Assembly: GCA_002436105.1 (NCBI GenBank)
Contig: DIXU01000014.1
Coordinates: forward strand, 1-64,000
Direction: 5' to 3'
From: Candidatus Aminicenantes bacterium UBA6072
Lineage (GTDB): Bacteria > Acidobacteriota > Aminicenantia > UBA2199
Length of the DNA: 64,000 bases
Shown: positions 25,171 through 34,153 of the stretch, piece after piece
How positions within the stretch are numbered: position 1 is the stretch's first letter
Layout of the letters: every line of letters starts with the position of its first letter
Notes under the pieces: model-generated
What the model saw: the letters and a program-made list of their open reading frames with translations, nothing else
Databases searched by the model: none
Told to the model about the DNA's origin: nothing
Position numbers and translations under genes: made by a program

Positions 25171-25509
25171 ATGAAGATAGAAAAAAGAAAGAGCGGTGAC
25201 GTCACCATCCTTGACCTCAAGGGGAAAATCCTTTTCGGCGACGGCATTGACGAGCTCCGGCAGTCGATCAATGACTCCATCAAGGCCAAGGAGAAGCATC
25301 TGGTCCTGAATTTCGCCGATGTCCCCTACCTGGACTCCACCGGCCTGGGCGAGGTCGTCCGCTCCTACACCACCCTGAAAAAAGAAGGCGGCGCCGTCAA
25401 GATCGCCAACCTGTCCAACAAGGTCAAGGACCTGATGATGGTCACCAAGCTGATCACGGTCTTCGAGACCTTCGAAAACGAAAACGACGCGGTAAAGAGC
25501 TTCCAGTAA
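25171..25509 (+). CDS. STAS-domain anti-sigma factor antagonist
   Basis: 112 residues covering one STAS domain. LDSTGLGEVV holds the conserved Ser that is phosphorylated in SpoIIAA/RsbV proteins, preceded by KHLVLNFADVPY. Such proteins bind anti-sigma kinases and release sigma factors in a phosphorylation-dependent way. No kinase or sigma gene is adjacent, so the partner must be elsewhere. The ATG is set by AAGGAG seven bases upstream. Confidence 0.92.
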   Translation: MKIEKRKSGDVTILDLKGKILFGDGIDELRQSINDSIKAKEKHLVLNFADVPYLDSTGLGEVVRSYTTLKKEGGAVKIANLSNKVKDLMMVTKLITVFETFENENDAVKSFQ

Positions 25510-25576
25510 GGTTCGCCTGCGCCCGAAGGATCATCCGATCCGGCTCCGGGAGGCGACTAGCGCGCCCGATATGAAC

Positions 25577-25626
25577 GCTTCCCGCCTTCGCCGCCGGCGG
25601 GAAGCGCCGCCGGGCAGTCCGGCGGC
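25577..25626 (+). terminator. Two tandem GC hairpins after the STAS gene
   Basis: GCTTCCCGCC / GGCGGGAAGC (25577-25605, 9-base loop) is directly followed by GCCGCCGG / CCGGCGGC (25606-25626, 5-base loop). No T-run follows. They may act as a processing or termination structure between the STAS gene and asnB, or in the asnB leader. Confidence 0.45.
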
Positions 25627-25663
25627 CGGCATGGAGCCGAGCGGCCGCAAATAAGAATCAGCC

Positions 25664-27550
25664 ATGTGCGGGATATGCGGATTTTTCCAGTTGCAGGATC
25701 AGGCCGATTCCGGGACCCTGAAGCGGATGAACGACCGCATCGTTCACCGCGGTCCCGATGACGAGGGCTACTACTTTGCCGACGGCGCGGGGCTCGCCGC
25801 CCGACGCCTGAGCATCATCGACCTGAACACCGGCCACCAGCCGCTGGCCTCCAGCTCGGGCGATTCGTGGATCGCCTACAACGGCGAAGTGTACAATTTT
25901 TCCGAGCTGCGCCGAGAACTGGAGGGCCGCGGCCGCTCCTTCCGCACGCAGAGCGACACCGAGGTCGTGGTCAACCTCTACGAGGAATTCGGCCTGGAGT
26001 TCGTCAGCCGGCTGCGCGGCATGTTCGCTTTCGCCATCTTTGACCGCAGGAACCGCCGCCTGGTCCTGGCCAGGGATCCCATCGGCAAGAAGCCCCTCTA
26101 TTACTCCCTGGATGAACGCCGCGGGCTGGTGTTCGCCTCCGAGATCAAATCCATCCTGCAGTACCCCGGCATCGCCCGCGACGTGGACCCGGAGGCACTC
26201 GATCTCTTTCTGACCCTGGAGTACGTTCCCGCCCCCTATTCCATCTTTCGCTCGGTGCGCAAGCTCCCCGCCGGCCACATCCTGGTCTACGAGGACGGCC
26301 GGGCAACCCTGCGCGAGTACTGGGACGTTCGGCCGGGCGAAGGGCCCGGGAATTTCCCCCGCGCCCGCGACGAGTTCCTGGGATTGTTCGAGGAGGCGGT
26401 CCGCCTGCGCATGATCTCCGACGTCCCCCTGGGGGCGTTCCTCTCCGGCGGCATCGACTCCAGCGCCGTCGTGGCCTTCATGGCCAGGGCCTCCGCCCTG
26501 CCGGTGCAGACGTTCTCCATCGGTTTCGAGGAAAAGTCGTACAGCGAGCTGCCCCATTCCCGGCGCGTGGCCACGAAGTTTGCGACCGACCATCACGAGC
26601 GCGTCCTTTCGGCCGATATCCGTTCGTTGGTCATGGAGCTGGCGCGGATCCTGGACGAGCCCCTGGGAGACTTCTCCAATTTCCCCACCTATCTCGTCTC
26701 GCGCACGGCCAGGGAGAATGTGACCGTGGCCCTGTCCGGCGACGGGGGCGACGAGGTCTTCGGGGGCTACGAGCATTACCTGGCCCAGAAACTGGCCCGC
26801 TGCGTCGATGCGCCGCCCCTGCGCCCCCTGCGATCGCTGGTGGCAAGTGCCCTGCGCCGCGTCCCCCCCTCGGAATTGAAAAAGGGGCTGGTCAACCGTC
26901 TCAAGCGCTTCAGCGAGGGCTTCGCCCATTCCCCCGCCGACCGTCATTTCCGCTGGATGCTGTTTCTCTCCGCCCTGCAGAAGTCCCGCCTCTATTCCCC
27001 GGATTTCCTGGAAAAAGGCTTCCTGCTGGACCTGCACGAACGCGAGCCTTTCCGGACGTTCTTCGCGCGCAGCCGGCTCTTCCCCGGCATCAATCAGGAC
27101 CTTTACCTCGACCTGAAGACCTACCTGGCCGACGACATCATGGTCAAGGTCGACCGCATGAGCATGGCCGCATCGCTGGAGACGCGCGCCCCGCTTCTCG
27201 ACACCAAGGTGGTGGAATTCGCCTTCGCGCTGCCCCCGGCATGGAAAGTCCGCGGGGAGACCGGAAAATGGTTCTTCAAGAAGGCCATGGAGGGTATCCT
27301 GGACGACGAGACCATCCACCGGCAGAAAGAGGGCTTCTCCATCCCCATCAAGAACTGGCTCAAAACGGAATTGAAGGACCTGATGCTGGAGACGCTATCG
27401 GAAAAACGGATCGTCGCCATGGGGTATTTTTCCTATCCGGCCGTCGAACAAATGATCCGCGAGCACATGGCCAACCAGGAGAATCATGCCCACCGGCTGT
27501 GGGCGCTGATGCAGTTCCATCTCTGGCACGACCAGTTCGCCGGGAACTGA
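25664..27550 (+). CDS. asnB: Asparagine synthetase (glutamine-hydrolysing)
   Basis: Makes asparagine from aspartate, ATP and glutamine. The 628-residue protein starts MCGICGFF, so Cys2 is the glutaminase nucleophile; NDRIVHRGPDDEG, AYNGEVYNFSELR and the remaining class II amidotransferase motifs follow. The synthetase domain has the ATP pyrophosphatase loop FLSGGIDSSAV and LSGDGGDEVFGGYEHY. Relatives with the same architecture act in polysaccharide or exosortase clusters, but no such neighbours are present, so ordinary AsnB is preferred. The TauE-type gene follows after 12 bases. Confidence 0.93.
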   Translation: MCGICGFFQLQDQADSGTLKRMNDRIVHRGPDDEGYYFADGAGLAARRLSIIDLNTGHQPLASSSGDSWIAYNGEVYNFSELRRELEGRGRSFRTQSDTEVVVNLYEEFGLEFVSRLRGMFAFAIFDRRNRRLVLARDPIGKKPLYYSLDERRGLVFASEIKSILQYPGIARDVDPEALDLFLTLEYVPAPYSIFRSVRKLPAGHILVYEDGRATLREYWDVRPGEGPGNFPRARDEFLGLFEEAVRLRMISDVPLGAFLSGGIDSSAVVAFMARASALPVQTFSIGFEEKSYSELPHSRRVATKFATDHHERVLSADIRSLVMELARILDEPLGDFSNFPTYLVSRTARENVTVALSGDGGDEVFGGYEHYLAQKLARCVDAPPLRPLRSLVASALRRVPPSELKKGLVNRLKRFSEGFAHSPADRHFRWMLFLSALQKSRLYSPDFLEKGFLLDLHEREPFRTFFARSRLFPGINQDLYLDLKTYLADDIMVKVDRMSMAASLETRAPLLDTKVVEFAFALPPAWKVRGETGKWFFKKAMEGILDDETIHRQKEGFSIPIKNWLKTELKDLMLETLSEKRIVAMGYFSYPAVEQMIREHMANQENHAHRLWALMQFHLWHDQFAGN

Positions 27551-27562
27551 ACCGCCATCCGC

Positions 27563-28339
27563 ATGGGACTCACCCTGCAGGCATTCCTGATCCTCCTGCC
27601 GGCGGTCTTCCTGGCCGGGGTCGTCGACTCCATCGCCGGCGGCGGCGGCGTCCTTTCCCTCCCCGCCTACATGGCGGCCGGCCTGCCTCCCCACTTCGCC
27701 CTCGGCAACAACAAATTCTCCTCCTGTTTCGGCACGCTTTTCGCTACCCTGCGCTATCACCACCACGGCATGATCGATGTCCGCGTGGCCCTGCTCAGCG
27801 CGCTGTTCGCCCTGGTCGGCTCACACCTGGGGACGCGGGTCGTGCTGCTGCTGCATCCCGGGTTCCTGCGCTGGCTGCTGGTCGTGCTGGTGCCGCTGGT
27901 GGCCGTTTTCATCCTGGCCAACCGCGGTTTTGGCCGCGAGAACCATTCGCACCTGCAGGCGCCGCGGAAAAAATTCACGCTGGCCGCCCTGGCCGCCCTG
28001 CTCATCGGATTCTACGACGGTTTCTTCGGTCCCGGGACCGGGACGTTCCTCATCCTGTTTTACACGCTGGTCCTGAAATACGATCTCGTGACGGCCAATG
28101 CCAATACGAAAGTGGTGAACCTGGCCTCCAACATCGCCGCCCTGGTCACCTTCGTCGCCCACGGCAAGGTCCTTTTCGCCATCGGCATTCCGGCGGCCGC
28201 CGCCGGCATCGCCGGCAACCTGCTGGGGGCCAAGCTGGTCATCCGCCGCGGCAGCACGGTGATCCGCCCCGTCTTCATATTCACCCTGCTGCTGCTGTTC
28301 GTCAAGGTCCTCTACGACCTTTTTAAACAGCAGCTTTGA
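27563..28339 (+). CDS. TauE/SafE family permease
   Basis: 258 residues with about eight membrane helices in two related halves. DSIAGGGGVLSLPA (first half) and GFYDGFFGPGTGTF (second half) are the paired signature motifs, and ALGNNKFSS and NANTKVVNLASN are typical too. The family exports sulfite, sulfoacetate or related organosulfur anions, although many members are untested. Probably co-transcribed with asnB. Confidence 0.9.
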   Translation: MGLTLQAFLILLPAVFLAGVVDSIAGGGGVLSLPAYMAAGLPPHFALGNNKFSSCFGTLFATLRYHHHGMIDVRVALLSALFALVGSHLGTRVVLLLHPGFLRWLLVVLVPLVAVFILANRGFGRENHSHLQAPRKKFTLAALAALLIGFYDGFFGPGTGTFLILFYTLVLKYDLVTANANTKVVNLASNIAALVTFVAHGKVLFAIGIPAAAAGIAGNLLGAKLVIRRGSTVIRPVFIFTLLLLFVKVLYDLFKQQL

Positions 28340-28733
28340 TCCCGCCAGGCGTCAGCGCCAGATAAATCCATACGTTGCCCCGGAATTTGCGTATCGCCCC
28401 GACTCCGCGTTCCCACCTTCGATATTGGACTTGGCCATGCAGATGGCAGCCCAGTCTTGGGGCGCATTATTCGGCAGCTTCCCCGGCGCCACGCTTTAAG
28501 CAAGCCGATGCCGATCGACCGTCGGGCTTCCAGAGCGGCCCGATTTGACTTTTTTGCCGCTTATGCCGAAAATATCCCCGGTATCGGAAGGGCCGGCCGG
28601 AGAAGACGAAGCCTGCCTCTCTTCTGGGGGAAAAGGAGTTTTCTTGGGGGAAGCAAACGATTTGAACTTGCACTATGATCAGGACTGCTTTCCCGTATCC
28701 GGCAAACAACATTATTTGCCAAAGGGAGGAACC
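28340..28733 (+). other. Intergenic stretch before the secreted-protein patch
   Basis: No supported gene. A weak promoter candidate is TTGACT, 17 bases, GAAAAT at 28545-28573. AAAGGGAGGA at 28721-28730 is the ribosome-binding site of the gene at 28734. The base composition is slightly more AT-rich than its neighbours. Confidence 0.35.
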
Positions 28734-29996
28734 ATGAAAATATTTTTTGGCGCCTTGCTGCTGGTCGTGCTTTTTTGCGTCGCGCCCATGCGCGCGCAAT
28801 CGCCGGTGGACCAGGCTGCACAGGCTGGATTTCCCCTGCTGACAGAATTTACGTTGCGCCCGGGCGACCAGCCGTTCACAACCAGCTATGTTGCCCAAGC
28901 GGATGGCCCGCACCGGATGATCGTTGCCTGGGGCGCCACCGTGGCCTTGCGCCTGGAGGTTCATGGGGCCGGACCGGACCCCTCGTCTGGGCAGGGCAAC
29001 CCGGCCAGCGTCGCATTCCCGGCAAAAAAGGGCGTTACCTACACGATCCGCATCGGCCCGGCCGGGAATCTGCCCGTGACCAGCGTGGGGCAGCTTTACG
29101 GCGGACCGCGGCGGGCCCAGGCCATGACCCAGATGTCCGGCGAATTGGTCAAAGCCACGCCCATGCCGCTGCCCGGACCGGCGGCTCCGGAAGCCACCCC
29201 CATGCCTCTCCCGGGCCCGCAGCCGGCCATGAACCCCCTGTCCATGGCGGTCGTCAACAAGCTCACGGCTCCGATTGACTGGGCGGCGACGCTGAAATCG
29301 GCCAGCGCCATCCCGGCCATGGGGCAGCTTCTCTCCTCGCTGCCGGGCGGTGTCTCGGGCGCGATGCAGCAGGTCAGCGAAAACGTGGCCCGGGTCAGGG
29401 CCCCGACGGTGCCGGAGTCCGCGGGCGCGCTCGACTGGCGCGGCGGGATAGCGTTCCGATTCTGGTCGGAGCCGCCCGCATACTTCCTTAACGGGAAGAA
29501 ATATTACGTGGGTGCGCTGGAGGCCTTTCCCGTGGAGTTAGGTTCATACCCTACACGTGTCTCTGACCAGACCAAAGAGATCCTGCGCATCTGGCCATGG
29601 CCGCGCGGTCTCGTGTATCTCAACCTGGAGTTGCCTGCGGAGCATGCGACCTACGCCATCACCGTGCGGACGACCGACTACCAAGGCACACTGCGTTCGA
29701 CCTGGGCTGCCGGTGACCCACCGATCGTGAGCCTGAAATGTGATCGCCCGTGGATGGCTGCGGCGCATCAGAGTGTATATTTGCCGTTGACCGTGACCTC
29801 CGGTCCGTCGGGATTCTCCACGCTCATCACCGTGTCACCCCCGGACACCCCCGCGTATGCGGATTCATGGGGAGTCGGCAAGGGTATGCGCAAGGTGAAC
29901 CTGATGCTGACCCTGGCCTACGAGACTGTTGTTGGGGCCTCTAATTTCAAGGCGCCGGCCCTCTTTGGCGGGATCGACATCAAGCGCATCAACTGA
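28734..29996 (+). CDS. Secreted protein of unknown function with Pro-rich linker
   Basis: 420 residues. A clear signal peptide (MKIFFGALLLVVLFCV, cleavage after about Ala21 in APMRAQ) is followed by a beta-rich domain (about 30-130), a linker in which the motif MPLPGP occurs twice (about 145-170), and a second beta-rich domain (about 230-420). I recognise no family. The start is set by GGGAGGA four bases upstream. Two other secreted-protein genes lie convergently downstream, so this looks like an accessory envelope patch. Confidence 0.75.
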   Translation: MKIFFGALLLVVLFCVAPMRAQSPVDQAAQAGFPLLTEFTLRPGDQPFTTSYVAQADGPHRMIVAWGATVALRLEVHGAGPDPSSGQGNPASVAFPAKKGVTYTIRIGPAGNLPVTSVGQLYGGPRRAQAMTQMSGELVKATPMPLPGPAAPEATPMPLPGPQPAMNPLSMAVVNKLTAPIDWAATLKSASAIPAMGQLLSSLPGGVSGAMQQVSENVARVRAPTVPESAGALDWRGGIAFRFWSEPPAYFLNGKKYYVGALEAFPVELGSYPTRVSDQTKEILRIWPWPRGLVYLNLELPAEHATYAITVRTTDYQGTLRSTWAAGDPPIVSLKCDRPWMAAAHQSVYLPLTVTSGPSGFSTLITVSPPDTPAYADSWGVGKGMRKVNLMLTLAYETVVGASNFKAPALFGGIDIKRIN

Positions 29997-30062
29997 AGCC
30001 GCACCGTTGACGGTGGCGAGTGGCTGGAGGTAACGGCATGGCCGACCCCAGCCTGTCCTGGT

Positions 30063-31529
30063 TCAGCGGCTGAACACCACGCCGTTGTCCCACTCGATGC
30101 GCGTGGCGCGCCCGGCGGCGTCCTTGGCCGCGATCCTGCCCTTGGCCGTGCCGCTGCCCAGCGCGTTCGTCCAGGCGACCGTGAGCGCGTCGCCAGCGAT
30201 GGTGCCCTGCGCCTTTTCGCCCGTGGCCGGCACCAGCCAGGTGAACTCGTTGCCGCTCTGGCTGAAGCTGAAGGTCATGTTCATGAAGCCCTGCCAGTCG
30301 CCCGCCAGATCGGCCACGGCGGGGAGCGGGGCCATGGGCGGGGCCGGCGCGACCGCGGCGCCCTGGCGGAAGATGATCACGCCGTTCTCCCAGTCGATGC
30401 GCCGGGCCGCTCCGGCCGGGTCCACTTCAATGACCTGGCCGTTGAAAACCCCGCCTCCGGCCATTTGCGTGGTGACCTTCATGCCGGCGACCGTTCCGCT
30501 TCCCTGCTGCCCCAGGCTGGCCGCCGTCCAGCTGAACTCCGCTCCCGTCTGGCTGAAGACGTACTCGGCGCCGACGTTGCTCTGCCACGTGCCGGCCAGC
30601 GAGACCGGCCCCTTTCCCGGGCTGCCCGGCGCAACCGGCGCCGGGATAGGCTCGAGCATCTGCGCCTGAATGTCCTGGGCGCCGGGCGCGCGCACACGGG
30701 TGGGCCCCAGATAGTCCTGTTCCCGGATCGGCCCCACATAACGCAGTTTCATGAAAGAGATCTGCTCTTGAACTCCAAGTTCGCTTAACGGGTATTCGAT
30801 CTCATGGTTGTTCGGCCGCGGGAGCTTCAATTCAGCCATTTGCGGAGTGCGGATTGTGATCTCCATATGATCCGTATTGGGTGTTCCATAGGTGCTCAAT
30901 TCCCCGGTTGCCGAGGCGATAAAACGGAGTTCTATCGGGCCACCTTCCGGAATGCGGTCGAAAGTGACGGCCGTTTCCGCGACCCGCTCCGGAAGCGGAT
31001 AGAACTTGCCCCACGGATAAAAGGGGTTTTCAATGGTCAGGTATACGCCCAGGAGATCGTCCACGTCCAGGCGGTGGATCACGAGGGAACACCCGTCATC
31101 GCGCGCAATGAGCGGATGGAAAGAGGGCGTCGATCCGCGAAAACGAGTGTACGGAACCAGCGAGTATTTTTGATTCACTTTATCGAATTCGCTGCCCACC
31201 GTATAGCTGTGCAGAGTCCTCCAACTCGAACTGAATTCGGGATTCGGAAATAGAATGACGGCAACGCGGGCCCCGATGGCGATCGATCGGGGAGCGGGCG
31301 TGACATGGGGGATGCGCAGCATGCGCCTGCCGGGAGCAAGGGTCCAGGTCGAGTAGGGTTTCCGATAATTGGCGTCGGCGTACAGCGTGACCTGAAAGGG
31401 GTCCATGCCTCCGATCTCGGCCGTAGTCCGCTCCGGAAGCTGTTGGCTGGAAAAAATCGGCAGCACGCCCGATTTCAGACCGGCGGCAAACAAAATCATG
31501 ATTGCGATCCAAAAAGAATATTTTCTCAT
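30063..31529 (-). CDS. Secreted protein with two C-terminal LAGDW repeats
   Basis: 488 residues from MRKYSFW, with a signal peptide and a strong GGAGGGG ribosome-binding site. A beta-rich region occupies about 25-290, then a Pro-rich linker, then two copies of an about 80-residue domain. Copy 1 runs from LAGTWQSN to WENGVIIFR. Copy 2 runs from LAGDWQGF to WDNGVVFSR. The pattern L-A-G-x-W ... F-x-Q-x-G-x-x-F-x-W ... I/W-x-N-G recalls lipocalin-like barrel domains, but this is inference. Copy 2 is nearly the same as the end of the adjacent gene at 31587, at protein and DNA level. Confidence 0.75.
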   Translation of the reverse strand: MRKYSFWIAIMILFAAGLKSGVLPIFSSQQLPERTTAEIGGMDPFQVTLYADANYRKPYSTWTLAPGRRMLRIPHVTPAPRSIAIGARVAVILFPNPEFSSSWRTLHSYTVGSEFDKVNQKYSLVPYTRFRGSTPSFHPLIARDDGCSLVIHRLDVDDLLGVYLTIENPFYPWGKFYPLPERVAETAVTFDRIPEGGPIELRFIASATGELSTYGTPNTDHMEITIRTPQMAELKLPRPNNHEIEYPLSELGVQEQISFMKLRYVGPIREQDYLGPTRVRAPGAQDIQAQMLEPIPAPVAPGSPGKGPVSLAGTWQSNVGAEYVFSQTGAEFSWTAASLGQQGSGTVAGMKVTTQMAGGGVFNGQVIEVDPAGAARRIDWENGVIIFRQGAAVAPAPPMAPLPAVADLAGDWQGFMNMTFSFSQSGNEFTWLVPATGEKAQGTIAGDALTVAWTNALGSGTAKGRIAAKDAAGRATRIEWDNGVVFSR

Positions 31530-31586
31530 TGATCCCCTCCTTGCCAGCGGCATTCCGCCGACATGGCTGCCGTCATGCGCTGGGCC

Positions 31587-32348
31587 TCAGCGGCTGAACA
31601 CCGCGCCGTTGTCCCAATCGATGCGCGTGGCGCGCCCGGAAGCGTCCTTGGCCGTGATCTTGCCCTTGGCCGTGCCGCTGCCCTGCGCGTTCGTCCAGGC
31701 GACCAGGAGCGTGTCTCCATCGATGCTGCCCTGGGCCTTTTCGCCCGTTGCCTTGACGGTCCAGGCGAACTGGCTGCCGTTCTGGGTAAAAGTGAAGGTC
31801 ATGCCCTGGAAGCCCTTCCAGTCCCCAGCCAGGCTTGGCCCGGAGGGAATCACGACCGCCTGCTGAACTTGCATGACCACGGGCTTTGCGGCCGGATTCG
31901 TTGCCGACCAGGGCAGGGAATAGAACCCGCGGATGCGATAGGCTGGATGGCCGCCGGCTTTTTCCGGTGGCATGGTCTCAGATAAAAAATAGGGTGACGG
32001 ATTAAGTTCAAACAGCTCATCCTCAGGCGAATAAGCCACCCCGGTGATCGCCCCGGAGCGGATCATCGCCCCGATCTGGGAGAGGTAATAATACGAATGG
32101 ATCCTCTCTTCGGCCCCCTGCCCCGGAGTGGCGAAAGTCAGGATCCCCTTGCCTTCCACCAACGGGTCGGTATAGATGTTCATGATGAACCCGTTCTGGT
32201 CGTCGTGAGCATAGACCACGATCTGCTTTATCGATCCGGGTTTGAAGAAATACGTTTTGTAGTATTGGGCCTGGGCGAAAAGCGGCACAACGGTGACCAG
32301 TACGCCGCACAAGATCCATGCAAAAACCAAGCAGAACCTACTTTTCAT
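31587..32348 (-). CDS. Secreted protein with one C-terminal LAGDW repeat
   Basis: 253 residues from MKSRFCLVFAW, with a signal peptide ending near PLFAQAQ. An N-terminal beta-rich domain (about 25-150; includes FKPGSIKQIVVYAHDD) has no recognised family. The C-terminal 80 residues (LAGDWKGFQG to WDNGAVFSR) are a close copy of the second repeat of the downstream gene. GGGGGGATC precedes the ATG. The next gene starts 57 bases downstream on the same strand, so both are likely expressed together. Confidence 0.75.
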   Translation of the reverse strand: MKSRFCLVFAWILCGVLVTVVPLFAQAQYYKTYFFKPGSIKQIVVYAHDDQNGFIMNIYTDPLVEGKGILTFATPGQGAEERIHSYYYLSQIGAMIRSGAITGVAYSPEDELFELNPSPYFLSETMPPEKAGGHPAYRIRGFYSLPWSATNPAAKPVVMQVQQAVVIPSGPSLAGDWKGFQGMTFTFTQNGSQFAWTVKATGEKAQGSIDGDTLLVAWTNAQGSGTAKGKITAKDASGRATRIDWDNGAVFSR

Positions 32349-32412
32349 GATCCCCCCCTTGCATTTTGGAAAATTGCTGAAAAACAATTATTACGGTTCA
32401 CCCCTGCTTATC

Positions 32413-32441
32413 ATTGTCCAAATATCGCATGGAAATGTCAA
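32413..32441 (-). promoter_or_regulatory. Promoter of the LAGDW-repeat gene pair
   Basis: Minus strand TTGACA, 17 bases, GACAAT, about 64 bases before the ATG at 32348. Confidence 0.55.
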
Positions 32442-32512
32442 GGGAATATCAGCCGGTCTGCTGCCAGTGCCGGCTGCGGCCCGATCACCGGCAGCACCGG
32501 AAATCCTCTTGT

Positions 32513-33865
32513 TCAAGCGCCGGGATCCAGGGTGAGTGCGTGCTTTTCTTGGCGGGCCTTCAACTGCAGGTAAGCAATGGCGCACAGGCGGCCGCTGACC
32601 GCAGCCAGCGCCGCGGCGGTCACGCCGACCAGGTCGGTCCTGGCCACGGCCAGCAGGAGAAAGCCGGCGATCACCGCCACTTCGATGGCCGTGGCCACGG
32701 TGATCGGGCGCGTTTTCCCCTTTTTGACCAAATGCGAACGCTGGAATGACAGCAATACCGTCAGGGCGGGCATCACGACAAGGATGCGGATGGGGAGGAC
32801 CGCCAATCGGGCCAGTTCCATGGGCAGCCCGGAGACTCCGTGGAACCAGCAGATGACGGCCGGAGAAAAAGCGATCAGCAGGAGGATCCCGGAAGCGACC
32901 AGGGCCAGCAGCCAGGCGAATGACGCGATCCTGCGGTCGTTCTCCCTGCCATGCCCCAGCAGGGCGATGGCCGCCTCCTGGAAAGACAGGCCGGCGCTGC
33001 GGAAAATGAAAACCAGGGCATTGACCACCGGCAGCACGGCCAGCGACTCAATGGGCAGGCGGCTCTTGCCCAGGAAGAACGACATCAGGGGATGGACGGC
33101 CAGGGCCAGCACCGACGTCATGGCCAGGGGAAAGTAAAAGAATGCCAATTGCCGGTAGCGCAGGGAATCTCCCGGCTCACTCGCCGGGATTTGCGAATCC
33201 AGAATGCGTCGCAGAAGCGGCCCGGCCATGAGCCGGCTGGCCAATGCCTCCATGATCACGCCCGCAGACAGGGCGGCCGTTCCCACGCAGGCTCCGGGCA
33301 GGGACGAGAAAAGATAGAGCAGCAGGGCCGTAGCCGCCATGGAGGCCAGGCGCACCACCGTGCCGTGAGCCACCCGGCGCGGCATGCCGTTGCCGATGAG
33401 AATGCCCTGATAGAAGCGGCGGAAACCGATGGCCGCCGGCCAGGGCAGGAGAATGAATGTGGCTTGGTGGGTCAGACGGGCCACCTCCGGCGGCAAGCCG
33501 ATCAGGTTCCGCGTCAGCCAGAAAAAAACCGGCGGCAGCAGGACGATGAGCATTGCCAGGGTGATGGCCATGTTCAGGGCGACATTGAACCGGCGCAGCT
33601 TGAGGTAGGTCCGGCGGTCCCGCACCAGGGCGTTGGCCGCGCTGAGCATCATGATGATCGGCGACTCGAAGAGCATGCCCAGCGAGAAGGCCACGCCATA
33701 GGCCGCCAGGTTGAACTTGGCTTCGGCGACCCGGGCGATGATCGCGGCGATGAAAGGGCCTTCCAGCCCCATCATCAGCCAGCTGGCGAAAAGCGGCAGC
33801 CAGAACAGGACGATCTTCCTGCGGGTGAGTTCGGGGGTTTCGGGGTGCAAGGCACAGAATATCAT
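32513..33865 (-). CDS. MATE-superfamily exporter, ANK-like
   Basis: 450 residues with about twelve membrane helices. LPLFASWLMMGLEGPFIAAII at the N-terminus, LAAYGVAFSLGMLFESP, RRTYLKLRRFNVALN and LLPWPAAIGFRRFYQGILI resemble the progressive ankylosis (ANK/ANKH) branch of the MATE/flippase superfamily more than drug-efflux MATE proteins. The vertebrate ANK protein exports pyrophosphate or ATP; the bacterial substrate is unknown. Assignment is from remembered motif spacing and is moderate. The gene stands alone on its strand, flanked by a word-repeat palindrome on its 5' side. Confidence 0.65.
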   Translation of the reverse strand: MIFCALHPETPELTRRKIVLFWLPLFASWLMMGLEGPFIAAIIARVAEAKFNLAAYGVAFSLGMLFESPIIMMLSAANALVRDRRTYLKLRRFNVALNMAITLAMLIVLLPPVFFWLTRNLIGLPPEVARLTHQATFILLPWPAAIGFRRFYQGILIGNGMPRRVAHGTVVRLASMAATALLLYLFSSLPGACVGTAALSAGVIMEALASRLMAGPLLRRILDSQIPASEPGDSLRYRQLAFFYFPLAMTSVLALAVHPLMSFFLGKSRLPIESLAVLPVVNALVFIFRSAGLSFQEAAIALLGHGRENDRRIASFAWLLALVASGILLLIAFSPAVICWFHGVSGLPMELARLAVLPIRILVVMPALTVLLSFQRSHLVKKGKTRPITVATAIEVAVIAGFLLLAVARTDLVGVTAAALAAVSGRLCAIAYLQLKARQEKHALTLDPGA

Positions 33866-33939
33866 GATTCAACGGGCGCGGCAATGCCCGGCTGCGCGCG
33901 GCGGAACGCCGGCTCGTTCCTTGGCCAAGAGGAAAAGAT

Positions 33940-34066
33940 GTTAGACGTTAGACGACAGACGTTAGCAGGAAAAAATTAAGGAGACAATCTGCATTTTCTG
34001 GGAATAGGATCCTTCGAATGCATTTTTCTTGCTAACATCTAACCACTAACGTCTAACGTCTGAACT
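33940..34066. repeat. Heptamer palindrome, word GTTAGAC
   Basis: The left arm reads GTTAGAC, GTTAGAC, GACAGAC, GTTAGCA then GGAAAAA (33940-33974). The right arm (34023-34066), on the opposite strand, reads as GTTAGAC, GTTAGTG, GTTAGAT, GTTAGCA then AGAAAAA. About 48 bases separate the arms. The element sits between the divergent ANK-like exporter and psd genes. Confidence 0.8.
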
Positions 34067-34113
34067 CCTGATCAATTTCTCCTCATCTTAGTAACTATCC
34101 GAGTGGCTAAGGA

Positions 34114-34142
34114 TTGATTCCCGGCGGCACTGGGAGTAAAAT
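34114..34142 (+). promoter_or_regulatory. Leaderless promoter of psd
   Basis: TTGATT, 17 bases, TAAAAT ending 11 bases before the ATG at 34154. No ribosome-binding site. Confidence 0.55.
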
Positions 34143-34153
34143 ATTCATGACCC

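Noticed and set aside
28545..28733. 63-codon upstream extension of the secreted protein gene
   Set aside because: The signal peptide and GGGAGGA site place the start at 28734.
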